A stretch of 64,000 nucleotides of DNA from Bacteroidota bacterium. Lineage in GTDB: Bacteria; Bacteroidota; Bacteroidia; Bacteroidales; JAAYUG01. Location of the stretch: positions 1 through 64,000 of the forward strand of contig JAKPTE010000022.1 in the NCBI GenBank assembly GCA_029571215.1, in the 5' to 3' direction. Both the position numbers and the translations under genes were made by a program. Below the pieces are notes generated by a model. It was given only the letters and a program-made list of their open reading frames with translations. It ran no database searches and was not told the DNA's origin. Of the stretch, positions 1-7,092 are shown one piece after another. Numbering within the stretch: position 1 is the stretch's first letter; every line of letters starts with the position of its first letter.

Positions 1-150
1 TTTATTATTCTTTTGCTATTTGAAGTATTTATTCGTGAGCATTTGCAATATTCCATTATAGTAAAAATCATTGATTATATTTTCTGGTATGTATCTGGCA
101 TGTTGTCAGCCTTCTTTATTATAAGACGTCTTGATACAAAATCAAAATAA
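1..150 (+). CDS. C-terminal end of an unidentified membrane protein (partial)
   Basis: An open frame enters from the left edge and ends at a TAA at 148-150, giving 49 residues. The fragment contains two strongly hydrophobic stretches (residues about 1-9 and 17-41) and a short basic/polar tail ending RRLDTKSK, as in the last transmembrane helices of an integral membrane protein. It is followed directly by a rho-independent terminator, which supports a real gene end. Too little is present to name a family. Confidence 0.55.
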   Translation, partial: FIILLLFEVFIREHLQYSIIVKIIDYIFWYVSGMLSAFFIIRRLDTKSK

Positions 151-171
151 TAATAATGAGTGATAAATAAG

Positions 172-196
172 GTCCGGTGCTGAACCGGACTTTTTT
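172..196. terminator. Rho-independent terminator, probably bidirectional
   Basis: A 7-bp perfect stem (GTCCGGT at 172-178, ACCGGAC at 184-190) with a 5-nt loop is followed by six T on the plus strand (191-196). It lies between the membrane protein tail ending at 150 and the minus-strand gene whose stop is at 195, so it can serve both converging units. Confidence 0.85.
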
Positions 197-410
197 ATTC
201 TGACTTCCTTATGAAAGTAGGGTGTTCGAGCATCCAGCCAAATACTTTAGTAAGATAATCCAGGACAGGTTTTTCGTATTCAGGAGTATTTGAAAAGTCA
301 ATGAACATGCCGTGGCCGGGTTTTATAGTGTTGTCATAGTGTTCGGCCATGGCAATAACATTTTCTTCAAACGTATTGCTTGACGGGAAAGTAATTTCTT
401 CTTTTATCAT
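195..410 (-). CDS. Small protein of unknown function, coupled to an XRE regulator
   Basis: A 71-residue acidic soluble protein with no signal peptide or membrane segment. I do not recognise a family. Its ATG (408-410) overlaps the TGA of the upstream XRE-type regulator in an ATGA, so the two are translationally coupled and were probably a functional pair. The arrangement of a DNA-binding protein and a small partner could suggest a toxin-antitoxin or prophage-type control pair, but nothing in this sequence supports a toxin fold. Because the partner gene carries a nonsense codon, this gene may also be decaying. Confidence 0.5.
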   Translation of the reverse strand: MIKEEITFPSSNTFEENVIAMAEHYDNTIKPGHGMFIDFSNTPEYEKPVLDYLTKVFGWMLEHPTFIRKSE

Positions 411-760
411 AAAGCTGCAATCTGGCTTAGTTTACTTCTTTTAACCAAAGCGTCGATAACGTTCTTAACGATATTTTTGTCATTATCGTCAAGTTGTTCC
501 AATGCTTTAAACTGTTGTAGCAGCTCAGAATCCTTTAAAGATGCCTTAGCTTTCTCATAAGTGTCCCCATAAATAAGGAAATCTGTGCTAGTGTCCAGCG
601 CATCAGCAATCTTCTTCAAAACTTCTGCGGGTGGTTGTGCGCTTTTTGTTTCATACCTTCCAATCTGGGCATAAGACAACCCAATCTTCTTGGCCAAATC
701 AGACTGTGAAAGACTTTTTTTCTTTCTGAGTTAAACTATTCTTTGTACTAAAGCACTCAT
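407..760 (-). pseudogene. XRE-family HTH regulator interrupted by an in-frame stop
   Basis: Read from the ATG at 758-760 the frame encodes MSALVQRIV, then TAA (731-733, codon 10), then LRKKKSLSQSDLAKKIG and a complete HTH_3 core (IGRYETKSAQPPAEVLKKIA) followed by an alpha-helical C-terminal part. In intact relatives the stop position is usually a Glu codon (RIVELR), so one GAA-to-TAA change would explain it. An apparent 96-residue frame starts at an internal TTG (697) and lacks helix 1 of the HTH, so that product would probably not fold as a repressor. Without the stop the protein would be 117 aa. The region has accessory neighbours (IS and Rhs remnants). A sequencing error is the alternative. 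Confidence 0.75.
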
Positions 761-1169
761 GTCGTACTACTTTCTTGTTAAGTTATGAACACAAAATTAG
801 CAAATATGTAGCTGATTTTAAAGCAAAATACTGCATAATGTTAATAACTTCCAACATTGCTTGATTATTCCGGACAAATTGAGCCACCGTTCCGACGGAA
901 ATTGAGCTATCCATTATAACAATGGATTTAATGATAAAATGAATGTTTTTTCAAATTTTTTCCTGTGACGATTAATTAAAATCTAATTTACAGCAGCATA
1001 CTTCAACAGCAAACTGGGCAAGTTGTTTTTGATAGCTCCAATGAATAGACTGGCCACAATATCTTTTGAAAGTATTATTATCAAATCCTTTGCTCGTGTT
1101 AAAATTTTTCCTGGTAATTATTAAATTTGATTTCAGAAAGCATTTCCATAGTATTTCGGTTTTGCGGTA
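761..1169. other. Non-coding accessory stretch with mobile-element debris
   Basis: I see no convincing gene here. The region is AT-rich, contains the IS21-like terminal iterations described separately, a small inverted repeat (ATCCATT/AATGGAT near 909-927) and a short minus-strand frame (972-1226) whose protein is low in recognisable features. It is best read as decayed mobile DNA between the broken regulator and the Rhs fragment. Confidence 0.5.
867..912. mobile_element. IS21-like terminal repeat remnant
   Basis: Two iterated motifs, TTCCGGACAAATTGAGC (868-884) and TTCCGACGGAAATTGAGC (890-907), lie about 22 bp apart. Multiple short iterations of this kind, reading GCTCAATTT..CCGGAA on the other strand, are typical of the ends of IS21-family elements (istA/istB) as I know them. 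No istA or istB frame is nearby, so this is either a solo end or the scar of a deleted copy. Confidence 0.45.
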
Positions 1170-1700
1170 ATGAACTCCATGCCAAAATATGACACCAGCT
1201 TTTTCAATGCCATCACCAACAACCATACCAGAATGTATGAGCGAATGGGTTTTGATACCATTGCCTGGAGCCGCAAAGCAAGAGACTGTGCGTACAACAA
1301 CCTTCCCACTTACTTCGTGTCATACAGGGAGGGTGTGGTGCCCTGCTTCATTGGGCAACAGGTAGATGCGTTCAGATGGAAAAACATGCTGAGCGAAGCG
1401 AAGTCCCGTGAGCAAAGCGATACGGGAAACGGGAGGGTTTACGACCCGTGCCAGGGAAGGTTTCTCAGTCCGGATGTATTTATACAATCTCCCGATTTTA
1501 CTCAGGAATACAACCGCTACAGCTACGTGCTCAACAACCCGCTGAAGTACACTGATCCAAGCGGATATCTGCCAAATAATTTTCTACCATATCTGGGTGA
1601 ATACTATCAGGTTTTGTCCCAGGCAGAGGCTTATAGGTACCAGCAGGAAATTGATGCCGAACGAAGAGGTGCCGGCATTCCTACATTAAACAACGGATAG
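1170..1700 (+). pseudogene. Rhs/YD-repeat core fragment
   Basis: The last about 90 residues carry the Rhs-associated core signature: RVYDPCQGRFLSPD, a middle NRYSYVLNNPL and YTDPSGY. In full-length proteins this core sits after hundreds of YD repeats and before a variable toxin tail. Here there are no YD repeats upstream and the tail after the core is only about 45 residues, so this is an orphan core left by deletion or recombination. Residues 1 to about 75 do not resemble Rhs protein and probably belong to unrelated DNA read through in frame. The junction (MLSEAKSREQSDTGNG) coincides with a small palindromic element at 1404-1427. No signal peptide. Confidence 0.6.
1404..1427. repeat. Small palindromic element inside the Rhs fragment
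   Basis: TCCCGT (1404-1409) and ACGGGA (1422-1427) form a hairpin with a 12-nt loop, preceded by iterated GCGAAG. It is translated as AKSREQSDTGN in the Rhs fragment. It resembles a mobile short palindrome inserted in frame just before the Rhs core; that interpretation is inference. Confidence 0.35.
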
Positions 1701-1731
1701 ATAGCTACACAGCAGTAAGAAGTAAAATTAA

Positions 1732-2824
1732 TTATGAAGCCACCCCGTATTCCATCAGGTAGGCTTTTACAAAGTCTTCAAGGTTTCCGTCCAGAACATC
1801 CTGGGCATTGGTGGTTTCATAATCGGTGCGGAGGTCTTTGACCAGTTTATAAGGATGCAGCACATAGTTACGGATCTGGCTTCCCCATTCAATTTTCTTT
1901 TTCTGGCCTTCGATTTCTGCAATTTTTTCTCTTTTTTTCTGCAGTTCCATTTCATATAGCTGCGATTTCAGAAGACGGAGTGCGTTTTCCTTGTTCTGCA
2001 GCTGGGAACGGCTTTCCTGGTTTTCAATGACAATGCCGGTGGGCAGGTGGCGGAGACGGACTGCAGTTTCCACCTTGTTCACATTCTGGCCTCCGGCTCC
2101 GCTTGACCGGTATGTTTCAAAAACTATATCGGCCGGATTGATAACGATTTCGATGGTGTCGTCAACCAGGGGGGTTACAAAGACCGATGCAAATGATGTA
2201 TGGCGCCGTGCATTGGCATCAAAAGGAGAAATGCGTACCAGGCGATGGACACCCGTTTCGCTTTTCAGGTACCCGTAAGCGTATTCGCCTTCAATTTCAA
2301 GGGTAACGCTTTTGATTCCGGCTTCTTCTCCAGCCAGGTAATCGATTTCTTTAACCCTGAATCCTTTCCTTTCGCAGTATCGCAGGTACATACGCATGAG
2401 CATCTGAGCCCAATCGTGGCTTTCCGTGCCTCCGGCTCCGGCATTGATTTTCAGAATGGCTCCAAGGGCATCTTCTTCTTTACCGAGCATATTCCGAAGC
2501 TCCAGGTCGTTGATTTGGTTCAGTGTTTGGTTGTAAGCATTTGTTACATCCTCCTCCGAAGCTTCTCCATCCCTGTAAAACTCAAGCATCACCTCAAGAT
2601 CCCCGAGACTTCGGGTAATCTCATCGTATGCGTTGGTCCATGATTTCAGCTGGGCAATCAGCTTCAGCTGTTTCTGAGCTTCCTTCGGATTGTCCCAGAA
2701 GTCAGGGGCATGGGTTTTCTGTTCTTCTTCTTCGATCTGAATGCGCTTCCTGTCGATGTCAAAGATGCCTCCGGAGAGCTTCATGCCGTTCCTTAAGCTC
2801 TTTGATATTTTCGGTGGTAATCAT
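1732..2824 (-). CDS. prfB: Peptide chain release factor 2, with programmed +1 frameshift
   Basis: RF2 recognises UGA and UAA codons and triggers peptide release. The GGQ catalytic motif ([13 protein letters not shown]) and the RF2-specific SPF tripeptide ([15 protein letters not shown]) are both visible. The frame that contains them has no proper start: translation begins at ATG 2822-2824 and runs 21 codons to CTT (2764-2762) followed by TGA (2761-2759). A +1 slip at CTT TGA C continues as DIDRKR into the main frame, giving 363 aa. A Shine-Dalgarno-like CCGGAGG precedes the slip site by a few bases, as in the classic autoregulated prfB. Low RF2 would favour the frameshift and raise RF2. The next gene upstream is recX. 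Confidence 0.97.
2757..2775 (-). promoter_or_regulatory. prfB recoding site
   Basis: On the minus strand the order is CTCCGGAGG, CAT, CTT TGA C. The internal Shine-Dalgarno-like GGAGG, the slippery CTT codon and the poor-context UGA followed by C match the established RF2 frameshift cassette. The zero-frame UGA is codon 22. Confidence 0.92.
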
Positions 2825-2845
2825 GTAAATTGTTTATTTGCGGCG

Positions 2846-2853
2846 CAAAAGTA
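2846..2853 (-). promoter_or_regulatory. Putative -7 box upstream of prfB
   Basis: TACTTTTG on the minus strand matches the Bacteroidota TAnnTTTG -7 consensus and lies 22 bp before the prfB ATG (2824). No clear -33 TTTG is visible at the expected distance. Confidence 0.5.
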
Positions 2854-2871
2854 AAAAAAATATACCAACCA

Positions 2872-3336
2872 TCATTCATTCACAATCTGGTCAAGTGCCT
2901 GCATGATGAGATCGTTCTCATAACCCCTTCCCTGGGCAAAACGGTACAGTTTTGATTTGCGCTCCCAGAAGGTGCCGGACCGGATGGTATCATTTTTCTT
3001 TTTCAGTTCCCGCAAAATGAGCGTGCGGTATTCTTCTTCATCAATTGACTGAAGAGCCTCTTCGACAGCGGCTTCACTGATGTGGTGCTGTAGCAGGAAA
3101 TGTCGAATTTTGTTTCTGCCCCATTTTTCGAAGCGGAATTTGTCGGCTGCTGCCGCACGGGCAAACCGGAACTCACTGATAAAACCTTCTCTTTCGAGGG
3201 AGGTGAGAATCTCTCCCAACTTTTCGACAGGTGCACCCCATTGTTTTAGCTTTTGCTCCATATCGTGCCGGGAAGTTTCGCGGGTACTGCAGTACCGGCG
3301 TGCCTTTTCCAGTAAAACTTCCACATTTTTGTTCAT
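2872..3336 (-). CDS. recX: Regulatory protein RecX
   Basis: A 154-residue all-helical protein matching RecX, which binds RecA filaments and modulates recombinase activity. The three tandem three-helix repeats can be followed: an N-terminal CSTRETSRHDMEQKLKQWG block, a middle EREGFISEFRFARAAAADK block with the family's F-I-(S/D)-(E/D)-x-R-F-A pattern, and a C-terminal KSKLYRFAQGRGYENDLIMQAL block. Length is normal for the family. A Shine-Dalgarno-like AGGAG lies just upstream of the ATG. It is unlinked to recA here, and lies upstream of prfB on the same strand with its own stop 48 bp before the prfB ATG. Confidence 0.92.
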   Translation of the reverse strand: MNKNVEVLLEKARRYCSTRETSRHDMEQKLKQWGAPVEKLGEILTSLEREGFISEFRFARAAAADKFRFEKWGRNKIRHFLLQHHISEAAVEEALQSIDEEEYRTLILRELKKKNDTIRSGTFWERKSKLYRFAQGRGYENDLIMQALDQIVNE

Positions 3337-3543
3337 GAGTGTCTCCTGTTTTGTGTAAAAATACGGAATATTGCCGGTGTTCCTGCACGGAAATCGTTTT
3401 TCTTTTACCTTTTAGCTTGGAATGAATGCGGGTAATGAAAAAAAATTGTTCCGGATGAGCAGAGAAAAAATTTCTTTCCATATTTGCTGGTTCAATACCA
3501 ATAAAGTTCACGAGTAATAACTATTTAATGAATTTAACGTGCT

Positions 3544-4782
3544 ATGAAAGAGTCAGTTGCGATACTATGTGCCGGTGGTCCGGCTCCGGGCATCAATACC
3601 GTAGTAAGTTCGGTTACCAAGATTTTTTTGCAGAACGGTTATCAGGTGATCGGGATTCATGGGGGGTATAAAAGCCTTTTTGCCGAAGAGCCTGTATATG
3701 ATTATCTGGACTGGGAGTTTGCCGATGCCATTTACAGCAAGGGTGGTTCGGCGCTGAAAATGAGCCGGTATAAACCCCGGGATGATGAATTCCGTAAGGA
3801 GTTTTTTGAGAAGAACAATGTAAAGCTTCTTGTGACGATCGGAGGTGATGATACGGCTTCAACTGCCCTGCGATTATCGAGATGGCTGGAAGAGAAAAAC
3901 CTGAAACTGGTTACCATCCATGTTCCAAAGACCATCGACAACGACTTGCCGCTGCCTGAAGGCAACCCGACTTTCGGATACCATTCAGCCAAGGAAGAGG
4001 GGGTACGGATTGTCAATACAATTTATGAAGACGCCCGTACAAGCGGTACATGGTTTGTGGTTTCCGCCATGGGAAGGGAAGCTGGTCACCTGGCCTTTGG
4101 AATCGGTACAGCATGCCATCTTCCTATGATCATTATTCCCGAAATGTTCAACAAGACCAAAATTACTTTCGAAAAAATCACGAATCTGATCATTTCGTCC
4201 ATGGTCAAAAGAAGGTTACTGGGTGTTGATTATGGAGTGGCCATTGTAAGCGAAGGAGTTTTTCATTTCATGAATGATGAGGAGATTATTGGTACGGGCA
4301 TCAACTTCACCTATGATGATCACGGACATCCCGAGCTGGGCAATGTGAGCAAATCGCATATTTTCAACATGCTGGTGCAACAGAAACTTAAAACACTGAA
4401 GATCAAAGTAAAAAGTCGTCCCAACGAACTGGGGTATGAACTCCGCTGCTGCAGTCCGATTGCCTATGACCTTTCGTATGCAACGCATCTGGGATTAGGA
4501 GTTTACCGGTTGTTTGAAAAAGGAGAAACAGGTTGCATGATCACCATCGACCGCAAAGGCAATGTGTCGCCCCTGTATCTGAAAGACGTTGAGGATGAAA
4601 CGGGAAAGGTACGTCCCCGTTTGGTCAACATTGATTCCAACAAGTGCCAGCTGGTATACCGCAACAACCTGCATTACATCACCAAACAGGATTACAAGGC
4701 TGCCAAAAAATACGTTCAGAATCCCGAAGAATTTGACTTTTTCAAAATTCTGGAATGGGATGAAAATTTCAGTGCGTACTGA
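3544..4782 (+). CDS. 6-phosphofructokinase, pyrophosphate-type active site (paralogue 1)
   Basis: Phosphorylates fructose 6-phosphate to fructose 1,6-bisphosphate in the cytosol. The 412-residue chain has the N-terminal GGPAPGIN phosphoryl-donor loop, GGDDT (residues 100-104) and PKTIDND (128-134), and a MGREAGHLA substrate loop. ATP-dependent enzymes have GGDGS and PGTIDND at the same places; Asp in the first and Lys in the second are the established hallmarks of PPi-dependent enzymes, so a reversible PPi-PFK is predicted. It is only distantly related to the second copy at 7093, and lies on the other side of a repeat array. Shadow frames on the other strand were dismissed. Confidence 0.9.
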   Translation: MKESVAILCAGGPAPGINTVVSSVTKIFLQNGYQVIGIHGGYKSLFAEEPVYDYLDWEFADAIYSKGGSALKMSRYKPRDDEFRKEFFEKNNVKLLVTIGGDDTASTALRLSRWLEEKNLKLVTIHVPKTIDNDLPLPEGNPTFGYHSAKEEGVRIVNTIYEDARTSGTWFVVSAMGREAGHLAFGIGTACHLPMIIIPEMFNKTKITFEKITNLIISSMVKRRLLGVDYGVAIVSEGVFHFMNDEEIIGTGINFTYDDHGHPELGNVSKSHIFNMLVQQKLKTLKIKVKSRPNELGYELRCCSPIAYDLSYATHLGLGVYRLFEKGETGCMITIDRKGNVSPLYLKDVEDETGKVRPRLVNIDSNKCQLVYRNNLHYITKQDYKAAKKYVQNPEEFDFFKILEWDENFSAY

Positions 4783-4808
4783 GCAAATTTCTGCTGAAGT
4801 TTTCATTT

Positions 4809-4881
4809 AACCCGAATTATGCATTAGGAGCAAAGCGAACTAATGCATAGTGGGAAAGCATAGAGCGCTGGCATCCGGGTT
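4809..4881. repeat. Nested hairpin at the left edge of the 330-bp repeat array
   Basis: An inner 10-bp perfect stem (TATGCATTAG 4818-4827, CTAATGCATA 4840-4849) lies inside an outer AACCCG (4809-4814)/CGGGTT (4876-4881) pairing. The outer right arm is part of GGCATCCGGGTTA, which also ends the array on the right (from 6848). A diverged relative of the whole element is found at 49961-50027. Confidence 0.6.
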
Positions 4882-6847
4882 AACCCCGATGAATCGACGA
4901 TTTCATCGGCCCATAGGGTGATGCATGTATTTTTAAAGATAGATTTTTCGGGTAGGGAGCTAGGCGGGGTTTCACCCCGAACCCTGAGTTACTTTTTTGT
5001 CAGCCACACAAAAAAGTAACCAAAAAAAGTCTCCACGATTGAAGGCTGAGGCCTCTCCGTCAGGTACCCATCCATCCGTCCATAACCAACCCGGCCTCAG
5101 CCCACACCAATCGTGGACATCCTCCCACAGGCTTGCAAAGTGCAGGAGTAAGAGCAAGAGCTTATTTCCGTTCTATAAGGAGCGGCCCCGTTGAGCTTAG
5201 GCATCATGGTTAATTTCAATGAATCGAAGATTGTTTCGGTACGGAGGATGATGCATGCAATTTTAAAGAAAGATTTTTCGGTCGGAGAGCTAGGCGGGGT
5301 TTCACCCCGAACCCTGAGTTACTTTTTTGTCAGCCACACAAAAAAGTAACCAAAAAAAGTCACCACGATGGAAGGCTGAGGCCTCTCCGTCAGGTACCGA
5401 CACGATCGTTAATAACCAACCCGGCCTCAGCCCACACCAATCGTGGACATCCACGCACAGGCTAGCAAAGAGCAGGAGTATGAGCAAGAGCTTATTTCCG
5501 TTCTATAAGGAGCGGCCCTGTTGAGCTTTGGCATCATGGTTAATTTCAATGAATCGAAGATTCCATCGGCCATGAGGGTGATGCATGCATTTTTAAAGAA
5601 AGATTTTCTGGGCGGAGAGCTAGGCGGGGTTTCACCCCGAACCCTGAGTTACTTTTTTGTCAGCCACACAAAAAAGTAACCAAAAAAAGTCACCACGATG
5701 GAAGGCTGAGGCCTCTTCGTCAGGTACCCAACCATCCGTCCATAACCAACCCGGCCTCAGCCCACACCAATCGTGGACATCCTCGCACTGGCTTGCAAAG
5801 TGCAGGAGTTTGAGCAAGAGCTTATTTCCGTTCTATAAGAAGCGGCCCCGTTGAGATTTGGCATCATGGTTAATTTCAATGAATCGAAGATTCCATTGGT
5901 CATGAGGGTGATGCATGCATTTTTAAAGATAGATTTTCCGGGCGGAGAGCTAGGCGGGGTTTCACCCCGAACCCTGAGTTACTTTTTTGTCAGCCACACA
6001 AAAAAGTAACCAAAAAAAGTCACCACGATGGAAGGCTGAGGCCTCTCCGTCAGGTACCCATCCATCCGTCCATAACCAACCCGGCCTCAGCCCACACCAA
6101 TCGTGGACATCCTCCCACAGGCTTGCAAAGTGCCGGAGTATGAGCAAGAGCTTATTTCCGTTCTATAAGAAGCGGCCCCGTTGAGCTTAGGCATCATGGT
6201 TAATTTCAATGAATCGAAGATTCTTTCGGTACGGAGGATGATGCATGCAATTTTAAAGAAAGATTTTTCGGTCGGAGAGCTAGGCGGGGTTTCACCCCGA
6301 ACCCCGAGTTACTTTTTTGTCAGCCACACAAAAAAGTAACCAAAAAAAGTCACCACGATGGAAGGCTGAGGCCTCTGCGTCAGGTACCCACACATTCGTT
6401 AATAACCAACCCGGCCTCAGCCCACACCAATCGTGGACATCCTCCCACAGGCTTGCAAAGTGCAGGAGTAAGAGCAAGAGCTTATTTCCGTTCTATAAGA
6501 AGCGGCCCCGTTGAGCTTTGGCATCATGGTTAATTTCAATGAATCGAAGATTCCATTGGCCATGAGGGTGATGCATGCATTTATAAAGAAGGATTTTTTT
6601 GGCGAAGAGCTATGCGGGGTTTCACCCCGAACCCCGAGTTACTTTTTTGTCAGCCACACAAAAAAGTAACCAAAAAAAGTCTCCACGATGGAAGGCTGAG
6701 GCCTCTTCGTCAGGTACCCACACATCCGTCCATAACCAACCCGGCCTCAGCCCACACCAATCGTGGACATCCTCGCACAGGCTTGCAAAGTGCAGGAGTT
6801 TGAGCAAGAGCTTATTTCCGTTCTATAAGGAGCGGAAGTGTTGAGAT
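4870..6847. repeat. Six-unit 330-bp tandem repeat array
   Basis: Units begin at GGCATC: 4870, 5200, 5530, 5860, 6190, 6520; the last is 328 bp, the others 330. Conservation is very high, so every unit carries the same three hairpins. Units differ at a few places, and these differences group units 1/4, 2/5 and 3/6: AAAGATAGATT only in 1 and 4; CCATCCATCCGTCCATAACC also in 1 and 4; CGTTAATAACC in 2 and 5; CTTCGTCAGG and GTTTGAGCAAG in 3 and 6. The array therefore arose by tripling of a unit, then duplication of the about 990-bp block. Both outer ends read GGCATCCGGGTTA while inner junctions read GGCATCATGGTTA. Paired about 61/65-aa frames in each unit are side effects of the repeat and show no coding signal. 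Confidence 0.95.
4965..5117 (+). ncRNA. Conserved three-hairpin structure of the repeat unit (copy 1 shown)
   Basis: Three inverted repeats recur in each unit. First, CGGGGT-TTC-ACCCCG (4965-4979). Second, an 11-bp arm GTTACTTTTTT (4988-4998) pairing with AAAAAAGTAAC (5010-5020). Third, a long two-segment stem: TCCACGATTG (5032-5041) with CAATCGTGGA (5108-5117), enclosing GGCTGAGGCC (5044-5053) with GGCCTCAGCC (5093-5102). The 39-nt apical loop of the third stem holds most of the between-unit variation while the stems are almost invariant. This is consistent with a structured RNA or a structured DNA element. Whether it is transcribed cannot be told from sequence; there is no clear promoter in the unit. 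Confidence 0.4.
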
Positions 6848-6899
6848 GGCATCCGGGTTACCGTACATAAATCGAAGATGCAATCGGACTATCAGGTTT

Positions 6900-7092
6900 A
6901 AATTAACTACTGCAATTAGTTTTTCAGCCATTTGCCGGGATGAAGATGTTGAATGAGTTGATTATCTGTCAGTTCAATCGGCTGAAGATCTTCTTTATCA
7001 TCGCTTTTTTCCGAAATGTTGTCTATTGGAATTTTGGCTGAAATGGTTTACTTTTATAGGGCTTGATCCGGAATCCTAAAAAAATAGAAACC
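6900..7092. other. Intergenic leader between the array and the second PFK
   Basis: About 190 bp of ordinary AT-rich DNA after the last repeat remnant. I see no gene, no strong terminator and no clear TAnnTTTG box. It presumably carries the promoter of the downstream phosphofructokinase gene. Confidence 0.3.

Noticed and set aside
972-1226. Minus-strand 84-aa frame in the accessory region
   Set aside because: No recognisable domain, no promoter or start signal, overlaps the 5' part of the Rhs fragment; probably chance in AT-rich DNA.
3544-4782. Assignment as ATP-dependent PfkA
   Set aside because: GGDDT and PKTIDND residues at the donor site match PPi-dependent enzymes, not the GGDGS/PGTIDND of ATP enzymes.
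4972-6844. Paired 61-65-aa frames on both strands in each 330-bp unit
   Set aside because: They repeat with the array, run antiparallel across the same hairpins and have no family, start signal or promoter; the protein-like conservation is only DNA repeat conservation.
4870-6847. CRISPR array
   Set aside because: The repeat is 330 bp with almost no unique spacer and no cas genes nearby.
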